From positions 1-6,778 of the forward strand of contig JAQVPE010000041.1 in assembly GCA_028702245.1 (NCBI GenBank): a stretch of 6,778 bases of DNA, in the 5' to 3' direction. Positions within the stretch are counted from its first letter, which is position 1. Each line of letters begins with the position of its first letter. The notes below the pieces were generated by a model. The model did no database searches, was not told the origin of the DNA, and saw nothing but the letters and a program-made list of their open reading frames with translations. This DNA comes from Candidatus Izemoplasmatales bacterium. GTDB taxonomy: Bacteria; Bacillota_I; Bacilli_A; Izemoplasmatales; Hujiaoplasmataceae. The position numbers and the translations under genes are program-made. This document shows positions 1-5,494 of the stretch, piece after piece.

Positions 1-1
1 T

Positions 2-382
2 CACCAAATCGGTGCGAAGATCGCCCTTGACGATTTTGGCACCGGCTACGCCTCGCTGACTTATCTCAAACAGATTCCCTTTGACAACCTCAAGATCGAC
101 AAATCATTCGTTGATGGCATCTTTGGCCCGAAGAAGGATCATGCGATCATCGCCACGATCGTTCAACTTGTCCATAGCCTGGACATCAAAGTGATCGCCG
201 AGGGCGTCGAGAAAAGACGCCAGTACGAGTATTTGAAACAAATCGCCACCGATGTTTTCCAAGGATTCTTATTCTCTAAGCCGCTGACTCTTGATGAAGC
301 GGCCCACTATATCGACCAATTCTACAAAGTTGCCAAAGGCAGACGCATCGATGTTTTTGCCGGAAAGGACTTCAATGAATAG
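2..382 (+). CDS. EAL-domain c-di-GMP phosphodiesterase, C-terminal part (5' end outside window)
   Basis: Partial gene: the frame is open from base 2 and ends at TAG 380-382, giving the last 126 residues. The fragment is the second half of an EAL domain, which hydrolyses cyclic di-GMP to pGpG in the cytoplasm. Visible family motifs in order are IALDDFGTGYASL (residues 7-19 of the fragment; metal-binding Asp pair and loop 6), LKIDKSFV (catalytic Lys), IAEGVE (metal-binding Glu) and QGFLFSKPL (conserved Gln). All are intact, so this half is compatible with active phosphodiesterase. The ExLxR motif and any sensor or GGDEF domain would lie upstream and cannot be judged. The next gene's ribosome binding site overlaps this stop codon, so the two are surely cotranscribed and probably translationally coupled. 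The next gene is a degenerate homologue, making this a likely enzyme-plus-receptor pair. Confidence 0.93.
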   Translation, partial: HQIGAKIALDDFGTGYASLTYLKQIPFDNLKIDKSFVDGIFGPKKDHAIIATIVQLVHSLDIKVIAEGVEKRRQYEYLKQIATDVFQGFLFSKPLTLDEAAHYIDQFYKVAKGRRIDVFAGKDFNE

Positions 383-393
383 AGGTGAAGCAA

Positions 394-1914
394 TTGATTA
401 AAGATTGGCTATTGTTTTTAACCGCACAGCCGGCAAGAGAAGGATATGAAGTCGTCGTTGCGACAATCATGGTCGTTTTGACCGCAGTCGCGCTCTTTTT
501 CCTATTCCGAAATGTCATGAAAGAAATCAAGAAGGGGATCGAAGACCGCAAACTAGTCCGTAAAAGCGATGAACCATCAGATAGCGGGAGTGAAGCCTCG
601 CATCTTTTGGTTGAGAAAAGAACTTCAAACAAAAAATCGGGTGATTTGCTCGGCCTCATCAACAACTCGATCTATCAGGCAAAAGAAGGATCGCTTGGCG
701 TCTTGTTTTACATGAATCTCGACAATTCGCATTTTATTGTCGAGAAGTACTCCGAAAAAGACATGGACAAAGTGATCGCAGAACTGGAGAAACGGCTAAA
801 AAAAGCCGCCAAGGGCGGCTCGATCGTCGGACATCTGAAAAATGACATATTCATCTACTACATGACCGGCGAAATCGATAACAAGATGATCCATGACCAG
901 GCCACAGAACTTTTAGGGCTCTTCAACGAGCCACTCAAGGCCGTCAACGAACAACTCACAACCTCGATCGGCGTCGTCTTGTTTCCTTATGACGGCATCA
1001 GTGCTGCTCAACTCGTCAAGAACGCCGAAATCGCCCTTTATGTTTCCAAGAAAGAGGGCAAGAACCGTTACTACCTCTATTCTCAGGATCTGATCGAAAA
1101 AGAGCAGTTCAACATGAGCTACTATCAAGAGATCAAGCGTTCCATTTCGAACGACGAGTTTCTGCTTTACTACCAGCCGATCGTCGATCTTAAGACCGGC
1201 AAGATCATCGGCTTAGAGTCATTGCTCAGGTGGAACCATCCAGTGATGGGCATCTTGCCACCGGGGAAATTTTTGAATGTCATGGACCTGACCGGTGACA
1301 TCACTTGGTTTGGCACTTGGGGATTTGAAAAAATCGTCAAACAGTACGTCGAATGGAAGAAAGAATACCGGATCCGCGAGATCTTCATCTCAATGAACAT
1401 CTCGCCGAAACAAATGGAAGTCGAGAACCTTGCCAAATCATTTTACGACATTGTCAGAAAATATGAATTCAGTGCCGAGAGTTTCTGTCTTGAAATCAAC
1501 CAGTACTACACGATCAACCGCAACCAGGTCGCCATGAACAATCTCGCCGAATTCCGCAAATACGGTTTCCGGATCGCCATCGATGATGTTGGCGACAGCT
1601 TTGAACTGATCAATGAGATGGAACAGGTCAAGGCGGCCATCATCAAGATTTCAAGAGAGAACACACTCAAATTGATGAACGGCTTCGATGAGACAGACAA
1701 GATCATCCGCGTCATCCAGACGGCTTTGCAAAAGCAAAAAGTCGTGATCGTCGAAAGCGTCGAGAACGAAGAGATGATCAAAAAGATCGCGAAAATGGAC
1801 GTTAGATTCATGCAGGGCTACTATTTCAGCGTTCCCCGTGCGGCTTCCGAAATCAGCGAATTATTTGTTAGATCGCCTTGGGACATGGACACTTTCGATC
1901 GCTTCTACAATTAA
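394..1914 (+). CDS. Membrane-anchored degenerate GGDEF-EAL protein, probable c-di-GMP receptor
   Basis: 506 residues from TTG 394. I prefer this start because GAGGTGA (382-388) is a strong Shine-Dalgarno site placed correctly for it; GTG 385, nine bases upstream, lies inside that site. Residues about 18-38 form one hydrophobic transmembrane segment, followed by a basic, charged linker. A GGDEF-like domain spans about 80-235, but the signature GGDEF is replaced by KNDIF (149-153), so cyclase activity is very unlikely. The EAL domain (about 240-495) keeps ExLxR as ESLLR (275-279), the Asn in SMNIS (335), the Asp pair (397-398), Lys418, Glu454 in ESVE and Gln474 in MQGYYF. However, the usual ITE Glu is Gln370 (LEINQY), and loop 6 reads DDVGDSFELI instead of DDFGTGYSSL. 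Family knowledge says such changes usually abolish hydrolysis while c-di-GMP binding can remain, as in FimX- or LapD-like receptors. The receptor role is inference; weak phosphodiesterase activity is the alternative. Confidence 0.92.
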   Translation: MIKDWLLFLTAQPAREGYEVVVATIMVVLTAVALFFLFRNVMKEIKKGIEDRKLVRKSDEPSDSGSEASHLLVEKRTSNKKSGDLLGLINNSIYQAKEGSLGVLFYMNLDNSHFIVEKYSEKDMDKVIAELEKRLKKAAKGGSIVGHLKNDIFIYYMTGEIDNKMIHDQATELLGLFNEPLKAVNEQLTTSIGVVLFPYDGISAAQLVKNAEIALYVSKKEGKNRYYLYSQDLIEKEQFNMSYYQEIKRSISNDEFLLYYQPIVDLKTGKIIGLESLLRWNHPVMGILPPGKFLNVMDLTGDITWFGTWGFEKIVKQYVEWKKEYRIREIFISMNISPKQMEVENLAKSFYDIVRKYEFSAESFCLEINQYYTINRNQVAMNNLAEFRKYGFRIAIDDVGDSFELINEMEQVKAAIIKISRENTLKLMNGFDETDKIIRVIQTALQKQKVVIVESVENEEMIKKIAKMDVRFMQGYYFSVPRAASEISELFVRSPWDMDTFDRFYN

Positions 1915-1948
1915 GATGCTTTGAGTAGACACAAGCAAATAATGATGA

Positions 1949-1992
1949 GATGTCGAATAACCATTGTTTTTGGGTTTGTCGGCATCTTTTTT
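1949..1992 (+). terminator. Rho-independent terminator of the EAL / GGDEF-EAL unit
   Basis: Stem GATGTCGA (1949-1956) pairs with TCGGCATC (1979-1986), with one U·G wobble. It continues after a 2x2 internal loop with AACC/GGTT. Six T follow (1987-1992), then a further T-rich stretch to about 2000. It lies 35 bases after the TAA of the GGDEF-EAL gene and separates that unit from the thiolase promoter. Confidence 0.8.
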
Positions 1993-2043
1993 GATTTTTT
2001 ATCAAGTTATTATATCAGCCAAAAACAGGGTGATCGAGTTTTT

Positions 2044-2057
2044 TGAAAGCGCTTGAC
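2044..2057 (+). promoter_or_regulatory. cre-like box (candidate CcpA site) overlapping the -35
   Basis: TGAAAGCGCTTGAC matches the catabolite-responsive element consensus TGWAARCGYTWNCW at 12 of 14 positions; the last two differ. Its centre AAGCGCTT (2047-2054) is a perfect palindrome. It overlaps the -35 TTGACA of the thiolase promoter, a position where CcpA or another LacI-family protein would repress. The regulator itself is not in this window, so the assignment rests on sequence match and position only. Confidence 0.5.
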
Positions 2058-2082
2058 AAATCATGATTGTATACAATAGACT
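2053..2082 (+). promoter_or_regulatory. SigA-type promoter of the thiolase-reductase operon
   Basis: The -35 is a perfect TTGACA (2053-2058). The best-spaced -10 is TAGACT (2077-2082), 18 bp downstream, matching four of six consensus bases. TACAAT (2072-2077) is a better hexamer but only 13 bp away. The implied 5' untranslated leader is about 110 bases, ending in the AGGAGGAG ribosome binding site at 2183-2190. The -35 is convincing; the -10 is less so. Confidence 0.55.
2066..2077. promoter_or_regulatory. 12-bp perfect palindrome, candidate operator
   Basis: ATTGTATACAAT is a perfect inverted repeat sitting in the spacer between the -35 and -10 of the thiolase promoter. Its TTGTATACAA core resembles operators bound by several GntR-family (FadR/VanR-type) repressors, often controllers of fatty-acid or small-acid metabolism. 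The position fits a repressor site. No regulator gene is present here, so the family is a guess. Confidence 0.4.
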
Positions 2083-2198
2083 ATATTAGTTGTATGATGT
2101 CAGATTCTATTGTCTTATTAAAACTACATAGTCGTCTGCTTTACTTTTAGTTGGTGGATTTAGAAGATTATTCAAATTATTTAGGAGGAGTATCCAGC

Positions 2199-3401
2199 AT
2201 GCAAAAAGTCTTTATCATCGGTGCTAAACGCAGTCCGATCGGATCTTTCATGGGTTCATTGAAAGATGCCCATCCCGCTGATTTAGGAGCACAAGTCTTG
2301 AAGAATCTGCTTGAAGAGACGAAAGTGCCTTCTTCAGAAGTGAGCGAAGTCATCATTGGCAACATATTATCAGCCGGAGTCGGTCAGGGAATTGCACGAC
2401 AAATATCCATCAAAGCCGGCATTCCCGAAGCCGTACCGGCATATTCTGTTAACATGGTATGCGGTTCGGGTATGAAAGCGATCATGAACGCCTTCAGTGG
2501 TATTAAATCGGGATTGACTGAATTGGTCGTCGCCGGCGGCGTTGAATCGATGACCCGTGCGCCCTATCTCGTCAACGCGAAAGTCCGTGATGGCGTAAAA
2601 ATGGGCGATCAGATAATGGTGGACCATATGATCTACGACGCCTTGACCGATGCGTTTGGGCAATCGCATATGGGTATCACCGCTGAGAACATCGCCGAAA
2701 GATACAAATTGACGCGTGAAGAACAAGACGATTTTGCTTATAAGTCTCAAGAAAAGGCGATCAAAGCTGTCGATTCCGGAAGATTCGACACCGAGATCGT
2801 TCCAATAGAAATCCAAACACGCAAAGAAACATTGATTTTTGCAAGAGACGAGTATCCCAACCGGACGACATCGCCTGAGAAACTGGCCAAGTTGCGTCCT
2901 GCCTTCAAAAAAGACGGTTCGGTAACCGCCGGCAATTCATCCGGAATCAACGACGGCGCTAGTTTCACGATCATCGCTTCAGAGAAGTTTGTCACGAAAC
3001 ACAAACTTCCCATACTTGCGGAAATCATCGGCATCGGTCAGGGAGCCGTTGACCCCAATTACATGGGCATGGGCCCAGTACCGGCTATCCGCGAGGTTTT
3101 GAAGTATGCCGGATACAAACTTGCGGATATGGAAATCATGGAACTGAACGAAGCGTTTGCGGCTCAATCGCTTGGAGTGATCAATGAACTTTCTAAGGAA
3201 CATGGAGTTACAAAAAATGCAATTCTTTCAAAGACAAATCTCAATGGAGGAGCCATTGCTCTCGGTCATCCGGTCGGGGCATCTGGAAACCGGATTGTCG
3301 TCACTTTGATCCATGAGATGCTAAAACTAAATCTTCATCTCGGATTAGCGAGTCTTTGCATAGGCGGCGGTATGGGCACAGCTTTGATACTTAAACGTTA
3401 G
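2199..3401 (+). CDS. Acetyl-CoA acetyltransferase (thiolase II)
   Basis: 400 residues from ATG 2199, which has AGGAGGAG (2183-2190) eight bases upstream; an in-frame TTG at 2151 has no comparable site and would add a non-family extension. The enzyme condenses two acetyl-CoA to acetoacetyl-CoA (reversible) in the cytosol. Thiolase features are complete: VNMVCGSG with acyl-accepting Cys88, GGVESMTRAPY, the NEAFA motif, GGAIALGHPVGASG with catalytic His357, and SLCIGGGMG with Cys387 near the C terminus. Length is typical of biosynthetic/degradative type II thiolases. It is followed 12 bases after its stop by a short-chain reductase, so the pair would make 3-hydroxybutyryl-CoA. A cre-like box and a palindrome upstream suggest carbon-source control. 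I give no symbol: atoB, phaA and thlA cannot be told apart from sequence alone. Confidence 0.95.
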   Translation: MQKVFIIGAKRSPIGSFMGSLKDAHPADLGAQVLKNLLEETKVPSSEVSEVIIGNILSAGVGQGIARQISIKAGIPEAVPAYSVNMVCGSGMKAIMNAFSGIKSGLTELVVAGGVESMTRAPYLVNAKVRDGVKMGDQIMVDHMIYDALTDAFGQSHMGITAENIAERYKLTREEQDDFAYKSQEKAIKAVDSGRFDTEIVPIEIQTRKETLIFARDEYPNRTTSPEKLAKLRPAFKKDGSVTAGNSSGINDGASFTIIASEKFVTKHKLPILAEIIGIGQGAVDPNYMGMGPVPAIREVLKYAGYKLADMEIMELNEAFAAQSLGVINELSKEHGVTKNAILSKTNLNGGAIALGHPVGASGNRIVVTLIHEMLKLNLHLGLASLCIGGGMGTALILKR

Positions 3402-3413
3402 GGGTGATCAAAT

Positions 3414-4133
3414 ATGAAATTGAAGGATAAAGTAGCGATCGTCACCGGCGGAGCCAAAGGCATTGGCGCTGAAATCGCCAAGGAATTCGCAAGTGAGGGC
3501 GCGATTGTCATCGCTGCCGATATGGGACTAATGTCATACGAAATGGCAAACGTTTTTCCCTATGAACTCGATGTCACCGATGTCGAAGGCTGCAAGCTGT
3601 TGTTCGAGGAAACCATCAAAAAGTTCGGCCATATCGATATTCTCGTCAACAACGCGGGCATTACTAGGGATTCGATGACTAAAAAGATGACCGACGAACA
3701 GTGGAACCTAGTTCTAGATGTCAATCTCAAAGGCGTCTTCAATCTGGTTCGTTATGTCGGGCCGCAGATGGAAGAACAAGGCGGTGGCTCAATTATCAAC
3801 ATTTCGTCGGTCGTCGGCGTTTTCGGCAATATCGGCCAAGCTAATTATGCGGCTTCCAAAGCCGGTTTGATCGGCTTGACGATGACTTGGGCCAAGGAGT
3901 TTGCCCGCAAGGGTGTCCCCGTCCGCGTCAACGCCATTGCTCCTGGATATGTCATGACCGACATCTTAAAGACGGTTCCAAAGGATCTGCTCGATAAGTT
4001 TGCCTCTTTGACGATGCTAAAACGTCTAGGACAGCCCGAAGAGATCGCCAAAGTTGCTTTATTCCTAGCTTCAGATGACGCCTCTTACATCACGGGGCAA
4101 ACCATCAATGTCAACGGCGGTATGCGCCTGTAA
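3414..4133 (+). CDS. Short-chain dehydrogenase, FabG/PhaB-like 3-oxoacyl or acetoacetyl-CoA reductase
   Basis: 239 residues from ATG 3414, with GGGGTGAT (3401-3408) as ribosome binding site overlapping the thiolase stop. It is a classical SDR with a Rossmann fold: TGGAKGIG (11-18) binds the dinucleotide, NNAG is at 79-82, and the catalytic tetrad is Asn104, Ser132, Tyr145 and Lys149 (YAASK). The C-terminal NVNGGM motif is also typical. After the second beta strand the sequence reads AADMG with Asp36, an acidic residue that in SDRs usually favours NADH over NADPH; this is a family rule, not proof. The loop after it is short. Operon position behind a thiolase argues for reduction of acetoacetyl-CoA to 3-hydroxybutyryl-CoA rather than fatty-acid FabG duty, for which acyl carrier protein genes would be expected nearby. 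The gene ends with tandem stops TAA TAG. Confidence 0.93.
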   Translation: MKLKDKVAIVTGGAKGIGAEIAKEFASEGAIVIAADMGLMSYEMANVFPYELDVTDVEGCKLLFEETIKKFGHIDILVNNAGITRDSMTKKMTDEQWNLVLDVNLKGVFNLVRYVGPQMEEQGGGSIINISSVVGVFGNIGQANYAASKAGLIGLTMTWAKEFARKGVPVRVNAIAPGYVMTDILKTVPKDLLDKFASLTMLKRLGQPEEIAKVALFLASDDASYITGQTINVNGGMRL

Positions 4134-4297
4134 TAGATATAAGGATGATGCAAGTCATTTAATTATCTACATCAATCAATTGCTTGTTTTCATTAAATAA
4201 TCAAACAAACAAGTTGTAAAAGAATGAGATCAGACATCGCCTTTGATGAATAAAATCGATTTTTTAACTTGAAATACACATTATAGATGCATGTTAT
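4134..4297. other. AT-rich intergenic stretch after the reductase, no gene seen
   Basis: No ORF with a ribosome binding site is visible on either strand. Two inverted repeats occur. CTTGTTT (4183-4189) pairs with AAACAAG (4207-4213). The segment 4210-4221 pairs with 4260-4271 (CAAGTT/AACTTG outer stem plus an A/T-rich inner stem, one mismatch). The second ends in T-rich sequence but lacks a compact G+C stem, so I do not call it a terminator. This may simply be the 3' untranslated region of the thiolase-reductase operon. Confidence 0.4.
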
Positions 4298-4336
4298 AGG
4301 CGCTTATTTTCGCTAAAATACGCAAAATAAGCGCCT
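4298..4336. terminator. 13-bp hairpin between the reductase operon and the riboswitch promoter, possible terminator
   Basis: AGGCGCTTATTTT (4298-4310) pairs perfectly with AAAATAAGCGCCT (4324-4336) around a 13-base loop. It is the strongest hairpin after the reductase and lies just upstream of the next promoter. It is followed only by TTAT and then an A tract, not a U tract, so intrinsic termination on the + strand would be weak. It could also act as an RNA 3'-end stabiliser or a protein-binding dyad. Confidence 0.5.
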
Positions 4337-4372
4337 TTATGAAAAAAAAAGCAAAAAAACGGTTCAAAGCCC

Positions 4373-4401
4373 TTGACAAACGAAAAAGGCTATATTATAA
4401 T
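4373..4401 (+). promoter_or_regulatory. Consensus SigA promoter driving the riboswitch and surface-protein operon
   Basis: TTGACA (4373-4378) and TATAAT (4396-4401) are both perfect hexamers separated by exactly 17 bp. Transcription should start near 4407-4410, immediately before the first conserved helix of the c-di-GMP aptamer. Such a strong core promoter is what is expected when control is exerted downstream by a riboswitch rather than at initiation. Confidence 0.9.
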
Positions 4402-4411
4402 GACTGCGTAA

Positions 4412-4485
4412 ATAGCAAAGCTAGCGAAAGTTAGTGACGCAAAGCTATAGGGCCTTCGATAAGATGGTAGCCAGTTGCCGTTATC
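4412..4485 (+). promoter_or_regulatory. Cyclic-di-GMP-I (GEMM) riboswitch aptamer
   Basis: Two adjacent hairpins match the GEMM-I architecture. First hairpin: ATAGC (4412-4416) pairs with GCTAT (4444-4448); inside it CTAGC (4421-4425) and GTTAG (4430-4434) close a GAAA (GNRA) tetraloop at 4426-4429, and the 3' side carries the hallmark GACGCAAAGC (4436-4445). Linker AGGGCC follows. Second hairpin: GATAA (4458-4462) pairs with TTATC (4481-4485), and GGTA (4466-4469) pairs with TGCC (4476-4479) around GCCAGT, the typical GGTAGCCAG…TGCCG signature. The GNRA loop docking and the junction that binds the second messenger are known family properties. The aptamer begins right at the transcription start of a strong promoter and precedes surface-protein genes, a common regulon for this class. 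Two c-di-GMP-related genes lie upstream in the same window. Confidence 0.93.
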
Positions 4486-4509
4486 TTTTAAAGATGAGGG
4501 CGCTTTTTT
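4477..4509 (+). terminator. Riboswitch expression platform: intrinsic terminator overlapping the aptamer
   Basis: The 5' arm at 4477-4487 pairs with 4491-4501: GCC/GGC, one G-G mismatch, then TTATCTT with AAGATGA including one U·G wobble, closing on a loop of three. TTTTTT follows at 4504-4509. Its 5' arm is the same sequence that forms the 3' side of the aptamer's second hairpin (4476-4485), so the two structures exclude each other. Ligand-stabilised aptamer should therefore block the terminator, predicting that c-di-GMP turns the operon ON. The pairing is seen; the switching direction is inferred. Confidence 0.8.
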
Positions 4510-4534
4510 ATTTCCAACGTTGACTTACTAATTT

Positions 4535-4556
4535 TTATTTCGACGTCTCGAAATAA
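4535..4556 (+). other. Perfect 9-bp hairpin inside the leader
   Basis: TTATTTCGA (4535-4543) pairs perfectly with TCGAAATAA (4548-4556) around CGTC. There is no U tract after it. It lies between the two terminator-like elements and would shorten the effective loop if the aptamer 3' arm paired with the downstream repeat copy. Confidence 0.55.
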
Positions 4557-4572
4557 CCAAGCGAATCCAAAT

Positions 4573-4596
4573 CCGCCGAAGATGGTGGCATTTTTT
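4573..4596 (+). terminator. Second terminator-like element in the leader
   Basis: CCGCC (4573-4577) pairs with GGTGG (4584-4588, one G·U) around GAAGAT, followed by CA and TTTTTT (4591-4596). The local stem is only five pairs, so on its own it is weak. The 3' side could instead pair with the distant aptamer arm at 4476-4487. It sits eight bases before the AGGAGG ribosome binding site. Confidence 0.5.
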
Positions 4597-4614
4597 ATTT
4601 CTTAGGAGGTAAAA

Positions 4615-4677
4615 GTGCCACGACAATTTAAGACAAGGGAGGGTTGCCTTGCGATATGGGCCGACAAGCAAAGTTAG
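4615..4677 (+). CDS. Possible 20-codon leader ORF overlapping the next gene
   Basis: GTG 4615 follows AGGAGGT (4604-4610) at ideal spacing, the best ribosome binding site in this part of the window. The frame reads MPRQFKTREGCLAIWADKQS and stops at TAG 4675-4677, inside the next gene but in another frame. It may be a translated leader coupled to the downstream gene: ribosomes ending at 4677 could reinitiate near 4656. The alternative is a one-base assembly error or a natural frameshift that split the true N terminus of the next protein. No homologue is recognised. Confidence 0.35.
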   Translation: MPRQFKTREGCLAIWADKQS

Positions 4678-5438
4678 CTGAACGTATTATTTTCGCTTCC
4701 AGAGCTTCAAAAGTCGCTAAATTCAGCCGGTTCGGCATCGCCGTAAGTGCACTTCTGACCTTCGTCGTGTTTGCTATCTCGTATTACGGGGAAGTGGTTG
4801 GAAACTTCACTTTCCGGGTGGATAAGCGGGACTATCAAGCGGGAATATCCTTATATAAGGACCCCAATGACCCGATCTTCTCTCCCAGGCTTAACGCCGA
4901 AAAGGTCACAAACGCCGACGGCATGACCCAGTTCTGTGGTACCGAGTATTCGTATTACGACATCGGTGATCCCGTATGTATCCCCTCTGACGCTGAAGTA
5001 TCAAGCGTCAACGGAGCGAACAACGGAGAATCCTATCTCGCCTATACGTTCTACCTCGCCAACCAAGGAATCAGGGTTGTTGACCTACAGGCCACCGCAA
5101 CGCTAGTCTCAGCGACACGAGGAGCTGAGGAATCAATCAGACTCCGCCTAATTGTGAATGATGTTGGCACAACGTATGCCAGAGTCCAATCACAAAAAGG
5201 AGAAAATCCGGGGGAACCGGAACCGGGAACAACCCCTTGGTTCGGAGAATATGAGATCCTCAATATCAACTTTGCCGCTTTCGAACCTGACGAAGCCGTC
5301 AAGATTACCGTAATGGTATGGTACGAAGGCGAAGACCCCGACCACAACAACGATATCATCGGGGGTGGCGTCAAAATGGAAATGTTATTCAATATAACAT
5401 ACATCTATGGCGACGATGAAGTACCAACGACAACTTAG
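4656..5438 (+). CDS. Membrane-anchored surface protein related to the SipW-type matrix proteins downstream
   Basis: 260 residues from ATG 4656; TTG 4644 in the same frame adds four residues. The only site before them, GGGAGGG (4637-4643), abuts the TTG and is about 12 bases from the ATG, so the start is unsure. A basic N terminus (about 1-25) precedes one hydrophobic segment (about 26-42, ending in VVFAISYYGE) that could be an uncleaved anchor or a long signal peptide. The rest is extracellular-looking, rich in Asp, Glu, Thr and beta-type stretches, with two cysteines (94 and 108) that could form a disulfide. There is no LPXTG motif. Residues 224-237 (EGEDPDHNNDIIGG) match the C terminus of the next gene's product at the same spacing, and a central stretch (IRLRLIVND) resembles VRLAVTIDS there, indicating a shared beta-sandwich fold. 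As first gene behind the c-di-GMP riboswitch it may anchor a matrix or fibre. Function is inferred only. Confidence 0.8.
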   Translation: MGRQAKLAERIIFASRASKVAKFSRFGIAVSALLTFVVFAISYYGEVVGNFTFRVDKRDYQAGISLYKDPNDPIFSPRLNAEKVTNADGMTQFCGTEYSYYDIGDPVCIPSDAEVSSVNGANNGESYLAYTFYLANQGIRVVDLQATATLVSATRGAEESIRLRLIVNDVGTTYARVQSQKGENPGEPEPGTTPWFGEYEILNINFAAFEPDEAVKITVMVWYEGEDPDHNNDIIGGGVKMEMLFNITYIYGDDEVPTTT

Positions 5439-5494
5439 GGTGCAAAGCAAAATAACATAAAAAAAAACAAAAAAAATATAAAAGGAGAAAAAAA

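Larger units (their letters stand above)
4491..4601 (+). repeat. Imperfect direct repeat of the terminator 3' half (4491-4514 and 4579-4601)
   Basis: AAGATG-AGGGCGC then TTTTTTATTTC (4491-4514) recurs as AAGATG-GTGGCA then TTTTTTATTTC (4579-4601), 88 bases downstream. The AAGATG and the T-rich tails are identical and the G-rich middle differs slightly. The second copy can pair over 12 continuous positions with the aptamer 3' arm 4476-4487 (three G·U pairs), just as the first copy does in the primary terminator. Confidence 0.7.

Noticed and set aside
385..396. GTG 385 as start of the GGDEF-EAL gene
   Set aside because: GTG 385 falls within the GAGGTGA ribosome binding site itself; TTG 394 has correct spacing. 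The difference is only three residues.
640..1090. Active diguanylate cyclase in the GGDEF-like domain
   Set aside because: The GGDEF motif is KNDIF, lacking both glycines and the catalytic glutamate.
2151..2198. TTG 2151 as start of the thiolase
   Set aside because: It has no ribosome binding site and would add 16 residues before the family-typical start; ATG 2199 has a strong AGGAGGAG.
2370..2816. Long open frame on the minus strand inside the thiolase gene (and similar ones inside the GGDEF-EAL, reductase and surface-protein genes)
   Set aside because: These lie antisense to genes with clear family motifs, lack ribosome binding sites and resemble no known family; they are by-products of the coding sequence.
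2199..4133. Complete polyhydroxybutyrate operon
   Set aside because: Thiolase and reductase fit, but no synthase, phasin or depolymerase is present in the window.
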